From: a virus
DNA length: 31,276 bases
IMG/VR virus record: IMGVR_UViG_3300045141_000293
Coordinates: 1-31,276 of that record
Reading direction: 5' to 3' (one strand)
Below, one piece after another: positions 18,417 through 25,881 of the stretch (position 1 is the stretch's first letter; each line of letters starts with the position of its first letter). Made by a program: the position numbers and the translations under genes. The notes under the pieces are model-generated. The model was not told the DNA's origin. It made no database searches and was given only the letters and a program-made list of their open reading frames with translations.

Positions 18417-20291
18417 GTGACTAAGCCTGCGTCCCGGCGCGCAACGCAGGCTGCGTCCACGTCCACGCCTCGACGTGGCAACCTGGACGTGAACGTGCGT
18501 CAGGATGCAGGCAGCGTGGACGCAGGCGCTCGTAGCGATGCTGAACGTGCAGGGACCATGCTACTTAAGGCCCCCCGGGGGTCGACCACCCCGGCCGGGG
18601 GCTCGCGCGCGCGCCACCCCCGCTCTACAAAACCCAACCACCACTCCCCTTCTGGTGGCGTGAAAGACCCCAACCACCACTCCCCCATTACGCGCCAGAA
18701 AAAATATGAAAATGCTCTACCTGAGGATGCTACGCATTCAGTAGATCCTGGGATGTTGCTGGGGGTTGGTGGGGTTCAGCTTGCTGTGGCCACGGAACCC
18801 CCCGGAACCCCCACGGGAGGGGTTTCCGGGGGTTCTACGGTGCCCGTACAGCCCGTACAGGGGGTCTGGTCGACGATCGTGGCAACCTACCGGGACAGGC
18901 CCGTAGCCTTTGTCGAGGACCTGCTGATCAGGAACTACCCTGATTTCAAGATTGAGGACTGGCAGAAGCGGTTTCTGAAGGCGGTTGGGCGGGGGGAGCG
19001 CAGGATCAGCGTCCGGGCGGGGCATGGCGTTGGCAAGAGCGCGGCGTGCTCGTGGGCGTTGATCTGGTTCATGTTCACGCGGTACCCGCAGAAGAGCATT
19101 TGCACGGCGCCGACCCAGAGCCAGCTTTTTGACGCTCTGTTCAGCGAGGTCAAGCGCTGGGTCAACGAATTGCCGAAGTTCATGAGGGACCAGGTCGAGG
19201 TCTACTCAGACCGGATCGAGTTGAAGCAAAGCCCTGAGAACAGCTTCATGTCGGCGAGGACCAGCTCCAGCGAGCGCCCGGAGGCGCTGGCGGGGGTGCA
19301 CAGCGATCATGTGCTGCTGGTGGTCGACGAGGCCAGTGCGGTGCCTGAGGCGGTGTTCGAGGCGGCGACCGGCTCGATGTCGAGCTTCAACGCCACCATG
19401 GTCCTGATCTCCAACCCTACCCGCAATACTGGGTTGTTTTTCAAGACCCACCATCAGCTGAGCCAGGACTGGTTTAGGCTGCATGTCAGTTGTCTCGACA
19501 GCCGTTTGGTGCCGCCGGATTTCATCCGGCAGATCAGGTCGACTTATGGCGAGACGAGCAGCGCCTACCATGTCCGGGTGCTGGGCGACTTCGCGCCGCG
19601 CGAGGACGATGTCCTGATCCCGGCCGAGCTGGTCGATGCGGCGATGAACCGGGACGTCGTGCTCGATGTCGGCGAGCCGCTGGTCTACGGCCTCGACGTT
19701 GCGCGGTTTGGCGACGACCGCACGGTGTTGTGCAAGCGGCAGGGCAACGTGGTGATCGAGTTCAGGACCTGGAGCGGCCAGGATTTGATGCACACGGTGG
19801 GCCGGGTGATCCACGAGGTCGGCGTCGATGGCGGCACGCAGGACAGAGCGGGCCTGTGGAAGGGTGGCCCGGCCGAGATCTGTGTCGACAGCATCGGCCT
19901 CGGGGCCGGCGTGGCCGACCGGCTGCGGGAGCAGGGTTTCAACGTCCGCGACGTCAACGTGAGCGAGGTCTCGGCGCTCAACCCGACGGCGGCCAAGCTC
20001 AGGGACGAGTTGTGGCTCACCTTGAAGGACTGGCTGGGCAAACGAAGCTGTCGTTTGCCCCGCAGCGACGAGCTGCGCGGGGAGCTGGTCGGGCCGACCT
20101 ACACGTTTCTCTCGAACGGCAAGATCAAGGTCGAGAGCAAGCAGGACATGAAGCGGCGGGGTCTCAGGAGCCCGGATATCGCTGACAGTCTTTGCCTGAC
20201 CTTCTCGGGCCCGGCCGCCCTGGTCGGCGGCCGGGGCTCGTTCTGGGTCAAGGGCAAGTGCCTCCAAAGAAACATACGCGGCGTGGTTTAG
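18417..20291 (+). CDS. terL: Terminase large subunit (DNA packaging ATPase-nuclease)
   Basis: Motor that cuts concatemers and pumps DNA into the prohead. From the GTG at 18417 the frame gives 624 residues. Residues 150 to the end form the enzyme: Walker A AGHGVGKS (201-208), Walker B VLLVVDEASA (D304, E305), and the RNase-H-like nuclease with VYGLDVARFGDD (D427) and ICVDSIG (D491). Residues 1-148 are low-complexity, Arg/Pro/Ser-rich, with a repeated PNHHSP block, and unusual for the family; a later start at ATG 18753 (MLLGVGGVQLA, residue 113) is possible. This N-terminal stretch holds a big hairpin (18795-18835) and an operator-like site (18730-18744). A 25-base hairpin also lies at 20036-20060. 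Confidence 0.9.
   Translation: MTKPASRRATQAASTSTPRRGNLDVNVRQDAGSVDAGARSDAERAGTMLLKAPRGSTTPAGGSRARHPRSTKPNHHSPSGGVKDPNHHSPITRQKKYENALPEDATHSVDPGMLLGVGGVQLAVATEPPGTPTGGVSGGSTVPVQPVQGVWSTIVATYRDRPVAFVEDLLIRNYPDFKIEDWQKRFLKAVGRGERRISVRAGHGVGKSAACSWALIWFMFTRYPQKSICTAPTQSQLFDALFSEVKRWVNELPKFMRDQVEVYSDRIELKQSPENSFMSARTSSSERPEALAGVHSDHVLLVVDEASAVPEAVFEAATGSMSSFNATMVLISNPTRNTGLFFKTHHQLSQDWFRLHVSCLDSRLVPPDFIRQIRSTYGETSSAYHVRVLGDFAPREDDVLIPAELVDAAMNRDVVLDVGEPLVYGLDVARFGDDRTVLCKRQGNVVIEFRTWSGQDLMHTVGRVIHEVGVDGGTQDRAGLWKGGPAEICVDSIGLGAGVADRLREQGFNVRDVNVSEVSALNPTAAKLRDELWLTLKDWLGKRSCRLPRSDELRGELVGPTYTFLSNGKIKVESKQDMKRRGLRSPDIADSLCLTFSGPAALVGGRGSFWVKGKCLQRNIRGVV
18633..18685 (+). repeat. 17-base direct repeat in the terL 5' region
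   Basis: CCCAACCACCACTCCCC at 18633-18649 and 18669-18685, 36 bases apart, hence in frame (PNHHSP twice). Confidence 0.6.
18730..18744. promoter_or_regulatory. Operator-like site in terL (CTACGC ATT CAGTAG)
   Basis: Ten of twelve positions match. It lies within the doubtful N-terminal part of terL, just before the alternative start. Confidence 0.35.
18795..18835 (+). other. Large imperfect hairpin in the terL 5' region
   Basis: A 17-base left arm (GAACCCCCCGGAACCCC) pairs with 18819-18835 with one shifted bulge; seven-base loop. Confidence 0.55.
20036..20060. other. Perfect hairpin in the terL nuclease domain
   Basis: Arms GGGCAAACGA and TCGTTTGCCC with a five-base loop. Confidence 0.6.
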
Positions 20292-20292
20292 G

Positions 20293-20724
20293 ATGGCCGG
20301 GTTGCTCACTGACATCGACGAGACGCAGCTCAAGAATTTTCGGGCAGCTGACAAGGCGTTGAAGCTGACGCCCGAGGAGCAGGCGCTTTACCGGCGACAC
20401 CTGGAGAATTTGTGGGGCAGTGGTGGCGTCGACAATCCTGATGGCAGTCGGTCGAGCCTCTACCAGGCGGTCGAGCAGGGACCGGGCGGTCAGTATCACA
20501 ACATCCCGACAGTGTGGGATGGCGCGATCCTGCAGCCCGGCCAGGCGCGCAAGAAGGTCGACGCGGTCGGCTGGGACAAGTTCCCGGCCTACGAGACGCC
20601 GGAACAGGCCGACGACCGCTACATGCAGATGCACGACTACATGAACCGCGATACTGGCGACTACTTCGCCGTGCGTGGGCCACAGCCGTTGCTGCCGCAG
20701 GGTCTGCTTGGAAGGGGACTGTGA
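20293..20724 (+). CDS. Conserved phage hypothetical protein, 143 aa
   Basis: ATG 20293 follows the terL stop by one base, without a strong SD, so coupled translation is likely. The sequence has a helical start (TQLKNFRAADKALKLTPEEQ) and the block GPGGQYHNIPTVWDGAILQP, then DKFPAYETPEQADDRYMQMH. Such blocks (x-NIPTVW-x-G ... YxTxEEAxxRYxxMH) recur in unassigned phage proteins near terminase or lysis genes. Function unknown. The stop overlaps the tailspike start. Confidence 0.75.
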   Translation: MAGLLTDIDETQLKNFRAADKALKLTPEEQALYRRHLENLWGSGGVDNPDGSRSSLYQAVEQGPGGQYHNIPTVWDGAILQPGQARKKVDAVGWDKFPAYETPEQADDRYMQMHDYMNRDTGDYFAVRGPQPLLPQGLLGRGL

Positions 20725-22499
20725 TGCCTGACGGAACATCCTCGTCCCTCAGCCAGGTCAAGATCAGCGAACTGCCGGTCGCACCGACCGTCAATGATGC
20801 CGATCAGCTTGAAGCCAATCAGGCAGGCACCAGCCGCTCGATCACGGTCGCGCAGATCAAGGCGGCGGTTCCCCTGCCGCCGCTTGGCGTGCCGGCCGAG
20901 CGGTTCGGCGCGGTCGGTAATGGCGTGCATGATGATACGGCGGCTCTACAGGCCGGCATTGATTTCCTTTTCGCGCGGGGCGGCGGGGTGCTTGCCCTGA
21001 CCGGGCGCTACCTGGTCGACAGCGCGAACCTGGTGGTCAAGGATCGCGTGTTTCTTCAGGGCACCTTGGAGAATTTCGGCGTCCCGACGTGGCTCGCGCC
21101 GTTTGATTACAGCGGCATCCAGAGCTGCCTCGTCATCAATTCCGCCTACACGATCCAATGCTACGGACGGAGCGGCGGTCTGCGCGGGCTTGCCATTCTG
21201 CGCAAGGGCCTCACCGTTCCCACCGATCTGGCGAGCGGCCAGGCTCTGAAATTAACCTTGGCCTCTGGCGGCACGGCGGTCACGCTGGGCGACGGCACGC
21301 CCAGCGGCAACGGCGCCGACTTCTACCTCGGCCACCTGTTCATCGCCGGCTTCAACTGGGGCATCTACACCAATTACGCCGACCGCTACCGCATCGAGTA
21401 CATCAGCGGGCATAACTGGGCGGAAATCTACTCGGCCCACACCTACGACATGGGCCACATCAACAACTGCCATTTCTGGCCGTTCCTGGTGGCCGGTCAG
21501 TCGTGGACCCTGACCGGGGACGTGTGGCGCACCTATCGCGGCGTGTTCCTTGAGCAGGGGACCGACGGTACGGTCGTCACCGATGTTTTCACCTTCGGAA
21601 AGTCGGTCGGGTTCGAGAACACGGCAGATATCGTCAGCTACATCGGCTGCTGGTGCGATGGCAGCGCCACGGGAACCTACGCGGGGTCGGTCGGCTTCAA
21701 GATTTCGTGGCCCGCCAAGACGACGCGGCTGATCGGCTGTTCGGTGTCGCAGCAGGATAATGGCGTGGTGATCGACACCCATTCGACGCCCTATGCCGGC
21801 GACACGATGTTCATCACCAACGGCAACTTCTTCGGCAACATCACCAACGCCGTGCTGGTGACCAACGGACAGGCCGTCGTGAGCGGCACTGCCCTCGCCA
21901 ACAGCACCAACGGCCTGAATGTTCAGTCAGGCCGCGCCGTGATGTATTCAGGTTGCATATTCGACAGCTGCACCAATCCCGTCGTCTTTCCCAGTCCTGC
22001 AACTTCACTGCTTCGGCAGTCCAGCAAGAACCTCTTCGTGCGCTGCACCGATCCTGTCGGCAACAACCTCGTCGGCCAGACTACTTTCACTGGACCCGAT
22101 AGCCCGACGAGCGTGCGCATTGCCGGTGCTACCAAGGGCATCCGCTTCGGCACCGACAGCACCGGATCGCACATAGACGGTGTTGACAGCACCGGCACCG
22201 GGTCTTTCCAGCCGCTGTTTATCAGCGGCAGCGCAGTCAACATCACTGCTCCGGTCAGTACCACTGGCAGCGTCAGGACAAATTACCAGACAGCCATCGC
22301 AGCAGGCAGTGCCAGCCAGTCACTCATTATGGGCTCAGGCGTTGCCAACTTCGGTGTCTTCTACGGCTCCGGTGCGCCAACATTCGCCGCCGCAGCCAAC
22401 TCGCTCTACATGCGGAGCGACGGCAACAGCACGACGACGCGCATGTACGTCAACACCACGGGCTCGACGACATGGGCCACCGTTACAACTTCAGCTTAG
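20724..22499 (+). CDS. Tailspike / tail fibre with pectate-lyase-like beta-helix
   Basis: ATG 20724 (MPDGTSSSLSQVKISELPVA) overlaps the previous stop; AAGGGG lies upstream. The 591-residue protein has an N-terminal attachment domain (residues 1-50, SLSQVKISELPVAPTVNDAD as in many tail proteins), then the hallmark FGAVGNGVHDDTAALQAGID (about 58-77) of the pectate_lyase_3 right-handed beta-helix, continuing to about residue 430, and a Gly/Ser/Thr-rich C-terminal part with trimer-like strands. It should bind or degrade surface polysaccharide. It lies between terminase and portal genes. Confidence 0.85.
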   Translation: MPDGTSSSLSQVKISELPVAPTVNDADQLEANQAGTSRSITVAQIKAAVPLPPLGVPAERFGAVGNGVHDDTAALQAGIDFLFARGGGVLALTGRYLVDSANLVVKDRVFLQGTLENFGVPTWLAPFDYSGIQSCLVINSAYTIQCYGRSGGLRGLAILRKGLTVPTDLASGQALKLTLASGGTAVTLGDGTPSGNGADFYLGHLFIAGFNWGIYTNYADRYRIEYISGHNWAEIYSAHTYDMGHINNCHFWPFLVAGQSWTLTGDVWRTYRGVFLEQGTDGTVVTDVFTFGKSVGFENTADIVSYIGCWCDGSATGTYAGSVGFKISWPAKTTRLIGCSVSQQDNGVVIDTHSTPYAGDTMFITNGNFFGNITNAVLVTNGQAVVSGTALANSTNGLNVQSGRAVMYSGCIFDSCTNPVVFPSPATSLLRQSSKNLFVRCTDPVGNNLVGQTTFTGPDSPTSVRIAGATKGIRFGTDSTGSHIDGVDSTGTGSFQPLFISGSAVNITAPVSTTGSVRTNYQTAIAAGSASQSLIMGSGVANFGVFYGSGAPTFAAAANSLYMRSDGNSTTTRMYVNTTGSTTWATVTTSA

Positions 22500-22510
22500 G
22501 GAGACTTGCA

Positions 22511-22582
22511 ATGCACGACATGATCAAGGCCCTCGCATGGCTGTACCGTCCCCGTAAATACATCCCGATACAGGGCTACTGA
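22511..22582 (+). CDS. Micro-protein, 23 aa
   Basis: ATG 22511 with GGGAG seven bases upstream: MHDMIKALAWLYRPRKYIPI plus three residues. It is amphipathic and basic. The good SD and operon position (between tailspike and the next gene) suggest translation, but the size allows no assignment. Confidence 0.4.
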   Translation: MHDMIKALAWLYRPRKYIPIQGY

Positions 22583-22588
22583 GGAAGC

Positions 22589-22840
22589 ATGTCCGCCTGC
22601 TGGCACACCCAACCGTCATCCTCCACGACCTGGAGCTTCGATCTTTCAGGTCTCGGTGAAGTCGTTCGCCTGGCCGAAGACGGTCGCGTGCGTGTGACCG
22701 AGCAGACCATCGTCCGCATCATCGAGCGCATGGGCATGCAGTGGACCTCCGAGACGACGCCACCCTTCAACAACTGGGTGACCGAGATCCAGCCTGATGC
22801 CTTCGACGACACCGCCTTCGACCCCTGTGCATTTGAGTAA
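22589..22840 (+). CDS. Hypothetical tail-region protein, 83 aa
   Basis: ATG 22589 (MSACWHTQPSSSTTWSFDLS) with GAGGAAG upstream. It has beta-like strands, a helix (about 40-50, EQTIVRIIERMGMQW), and an acidic end (DAFDDTAFDPCAFE). It sits between two receptor-binding genes, so it might be a connector or fibre chaperone. No family recognised. Confidence 0.65.
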   Translation: MSACWHTQPSSSTTWSFDLSGLGEVVRLAEDGRVRVTEQTIVRIIERMGMQWTSETTPPFNNWVTEIQPDAFDDTAFDPCAFE

Positions 22841-22844
22841 GCCC

Positions 22845-25082
22845 ATGACCGTCGATCTTCGTCATCTCTTCGTCTCGCCGGTCACCGGCACCAACTCCAA
22901 CCGGCTCGTCCAGGGTCCCAACTGGAACGAGGGCCATAATCTCCAGCAAGGCCCTCAGGCCCTGCTGGGGCGCAGCGATGCCGTTGCCGGACAGGCGCCC
23001 ACGACCGAGGTCCCACTCGATCCCGCGACCATGGCGTTTGTCGGCGGCAAGCTCGCCGCCATCAGCCCGACCAGCCTGCCGCCGAGCGGGTTGGCCGGCG
23101 GTGATCTGGCGGGGACCTATCCAAACCCGACCGTCAAGCCGTCGGTTACCAACGGCCAGGTGCTGACGACGGTCGGCGGAGTGTCGGCATGGGCCACGCC
23201 TGCGCCAAGTGGCGGTAGCGTTACCAGCACGTCGGTGGTGAGCGCCAACGGTCTGGCCGGCACGGTGGCAACCGCAACGACGACCCCGGCGATCACGCTC
23301 AGCACGACCGTCACCGGCATGCTCAAGGGCAACGGCACCGCGATCAGCGCAGGCACTGCCGGCACCGACTACATGACGCCGGCCAACGTGAGCGCCGCCT
23401 ATCAGCCGCTCGATGCTGACCTGACGGCACTGGCTGGGCTCAACGCAACGGCAGGACTGGTCGAGCAGACCGCAGCGGCGACCTACACCAAACGCCTGAT
23501 CGGTGTCGCCAATACGACCGACATCCCGACGCGGGCCAATGCTGATGCGCGCTATGCGCCGATCTCGGTCAATGGCACGGTAACTGGTGCGTCGGTGGTC
23601 TCGGCCAATGGCTTCGCCGGCACGGTGGCGACCGCAACCACGACGCCCGCCATTACCTTGTCGACCAGCATCACCGGCATGCTGAAAGGCAACGGCACGG
23701 CGATCAGTGCGGGCGTTGCCGGCACCGACTACATCACACCGGCTGGCCTGCCGACCAGCCTACCGCCCAGTGGGACGGCAGGCGGTGGCTTGGCCGGCAC
23801 TTATCCAAACCCGACGATCAAGCCCTCCACCACCAATGGCGACGTGCTGACCACAGTGGCCGGTGTGGCGACATGGGCAGCCGCCAGCGGCGGCTCAGGT
23901 TCTTACCTCCCGCTCACAGGCGGCACGCTCACGGGGCCGCTGACCGGCACGACGGCGACATTCAGCGGCGATGTAACCAGCAACGGTTCAGCCGGTAATT
24001 TCCGGCAACACGCCTTTCAGACTGCTGGTGTTTATCGCTGGACGATGGGGGCCGATAACGTCGCAGAAGGCGGCACGGCTGATGGCAGTGATTTTGGTAT
24101 TTACCGCTTCGATAATACCGGCGGGTTCCTGGGACGAATTTTCCAGATATCTCGCGCAACAGGCGCGGCGACGTTTAGCGGCCCGTTGAGCGCGACGACG
24201 GCGACTTTCAGCGGCACTGCTGGTGTTGGCGGTGCCGGTGCTGGCGCAGCGATACTCAGCAACGGTGCCAGTACTAACACCGGCTATATCCAGTTCAACC
24301 AGCCGGACGGCACACGACGCGCTTACATCGGCTTTGGCGGCAGCACCGTTGGAACAGGCATTGTCTACGCGACTGATGACGGAGGCCCGCACGCATTCAG
24401 CGGCCTTATCAATGCCAACAATAAACTCAAGGTATACGGCACGAACGCTCAAGAAAGTCTCAACGTCTATGATACAAGCGGCGTCAAGTATCTAACTGTT
24501 AAACCGGAAGTAGCGACCAACACGGGACAGATTGGTTACTTCACCGGCTCTTTCTGGGGGACGCTGGATATTCCCAGTGCGCTGACCGCCACGACGGCGA
24601 CGTTCAGCGGCACTGTCATGGCCCCCGGCGCGCAAATCCAGATGGTGAGCACCGAGACCGGCGCGGTGGCGACCGGCACGACGACCATCCCGGCCGACGA
24701 CACGATCCCGCAGATCACCGAGGGCGACCAGTATATGTCGCTCGCCATCACGCCCAAGAGCGCCACGTCGAAGCTGGTCATCGAAGCTCTGTGGCAGGGG
24801 TCGTTTTCTGCGACAGGCGCGTTTCTCATAACAGTTGCGCTTTTTCAGGACGCCACGGCGGGTGCTTTGGCCGCGACCTGGGCACCATCGCCAACCAGCG
24901 GTGCCGCCATCTCCACCAGCCTGCGTCATGTCATGACCAGCGGCACCACGAGCGCAACGACATTCAAAATACGCGTCGGCGGCAATACGGCAGGCACGAC
25001 GACGTTCAATGGTTTCGGTGGCGGCCGCCTTTACGGCGGCGTCATGGCCTCCAGCATCGTCATCCGCGAGGTCGCGCCGTGA
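22845..25082 (+). CDS. Tail fibre protein with internal duplications, 745 aa
   Basis: ATG 22845 (MTVDLRHLFVSPVTGTNSNR) lies five bases after the previous stop. The shaft contains the GGDLAGTYPNPTV motif twice (about residues 86 and 322), two near-identical blocks (SVVSANGLAGTVATATTTPA and SVVSANGFAGTVATATTTPA), and at least three SATTATFSG-type repeats. The C-terminal 150 residues (GDQYMSLAITPKSATSKLVI, later FNGFGGGRLYGGVMA) resemble a globular fibre head. The internal repeats suggest expansion by recombination and length variation. It likely attaches to a second receptor beside the beta-helix protein. Confidence 0.8.
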   Translation: MTVDLRHLFVSPVTGTNSNRLVQGPNWNEGHNLQQGPQALLGRSDAVAGQAPTTEVPLDPATMAFVGGKLAAISPTSLPPSGLAGGDLAGTYPNPTVKPSVTNGQVLTTVGGVSAWATPAPSGGSVTSTSVVSANGLAGTVATATTTPAITLSTTVTGMLKGNGTAISAGTAGTDYMTPANVSAAYQPLDADLTALAGLNATAGLVEQTAAATYTKRLIGVANTTDIPTRANADARYAPISVNGTVTGASVVSANGFAGTVATATTTPAITLSTSITGMLKGNGTAISAGVAGTDYITPAGLPTSLPPSGTAGGGLAGTYPNPTIKPSTTNGDVLTTVAGVATWAAASGGSGSYLPLTGGTLTGPLTGTTATFSGDVTSNGSAGNFRQHAFQTAGVYRWTMGADNVAEGGTADGSDFGIYRFDNTGGFLGRIFQISRATGAATFSGPLSATTATFSGTAGVGGAGAGAAILSNGASTNTGYIQFNQPDGTRRAYIGFGGSTVGTGIVYATDDGGPHAFSGLINANNKLKVYGTNAQESLNVYDTSGVKYLTVKPEVATNTGQIGYFTGSFWGTLDIPSALTATTATFSGTVMAPGAQIQMVSTETGAVATGTTTIPADDTIPQITEGDQYMSLAITPKSATSKLVIEALWQGSFSATGAFLITVALFQDATAGALAATWAPSPTSGAAISTSLRHVMTSGTTSATTFKIRVGGNTAGTTTFNGFGGGRLYGGVMASSIVIREVAP

Positions 25083-25114
25083 CGCTACACAACACCTGGA
25101 CGTAGGAGACAATC

Positions 25115-25462
25115 ATGGCACTCAACAAGAACCATCAGACCCATCAGGACATGACGGCGGCCTTCGATATGGCCGACAAGAACACGCCGCGCGACAGCCT
25201 GGGCGGCGCCACCTATGGCATGGGCGCCAAGGGCATGCCGCGCACGCCGGCCCAGCAGGCCAGCGTCAAGAAGGCGGCGCTGAAGTCGGCGACGGCGCGC
25301 GGCGCCCGCGCCGGCACCCTGGAGGCCGGGCGCTCGCCCAAGGCGCCGGTCACCCCGGGCCCGGCGGCGCTGCAGGCGCCGTCGAGCCTGGTCAAGCCGG
25401 CCGGTGTGTCGACCGGCTCGCTGTCGATCGCCAAGCCCAGGAAGGGACTGCTGTCACTATGA
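25115..25462 (+). CDS. Hypothetical Ala/Pro/Lys-rich protein, 115 aa
   Basis: ATG 25115 (MALNKNHQTHQDMTAAFDMA) with AGGAG upstream. Strongly basic and mostly unstructured, with a possible helix in the middle (QQASVKKAALKSATARG). It could be a virion-associated or DNA-binding minor protein. The stop overlaps the next start (ATGA). Confidence 0.65.
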   Translation: MALNKNHQTHQDMTAAFDMADKNTPRDSLGGATYGMGAKGMPRTPAQQASVKKAALKSATARGARAGTLEAGRSPKAPVTPGPAALQAPSSLVKPAGVSTGSLSIAKPRKGLLSL

Positions 25463-25863
25463 CCGAGCAGGAGTTCCGCCGGAAATACCCGCACTCGACC
25501 GACGAGCAGGTCCGGCTCTATGCCGAGGCGGTTGCCGCAGAAGCGGCCGGCCACATGCCGGCCGTCGAGCCCGACATCCCGATGGCGATGGTGACTGTCC
25601 CCGAGCGTGTGATCCCGACGGTTACCACCTATGCAAGCAGCTTCTTTGCTCGCAATTTTCACCTCGACGATGTGCCGCCTGAGTGGACAGCGCCCGACTG
25701 CACGGGCGAGATGCGCGAGATCCTGCTCGGCCGGCACGGCTTCAACGCGGGCCTGTCGCCCGCGTCGAGGCAGCGCCTCGAGACGACCGATATGACCGAA
25801 GACGAGATGCTGGCAATGCTGGTGGGCGCGCCGAGCGCCCGGGAGTTTGCCGATCTGGCGTAG
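25459..25863 (+). CDS. Hypothetical structural-operon protein, 134 aa
   Basis: ATG 25459 (MTEQEFRRKYPHSTDEQVRL) overlaps the previous TGA. Two helical regions flank a more beta-like segment (VTVPERVIPTVTTYASSFFA); the C-terminal part has a conserved-looking ETTDMTEDEMLAMLVG. It lies directly before the portal gene. No family recognised. Confidence 0.65.
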   Translation: MTEQEFRRKYPHSTDEQVRLYAEAVAAEAAGHMPAVEPDIPMAMVTVPERVIPTVTTYASSFFARNFHLDDVPPEWTAPDCTGEMREILLGRHGFNAGLSPASRQRLETTDMTEDEMLAMLVGAPSAREFADLA

Positions 25864-25881
25864 TTACAGGAGGCCGCGTAC

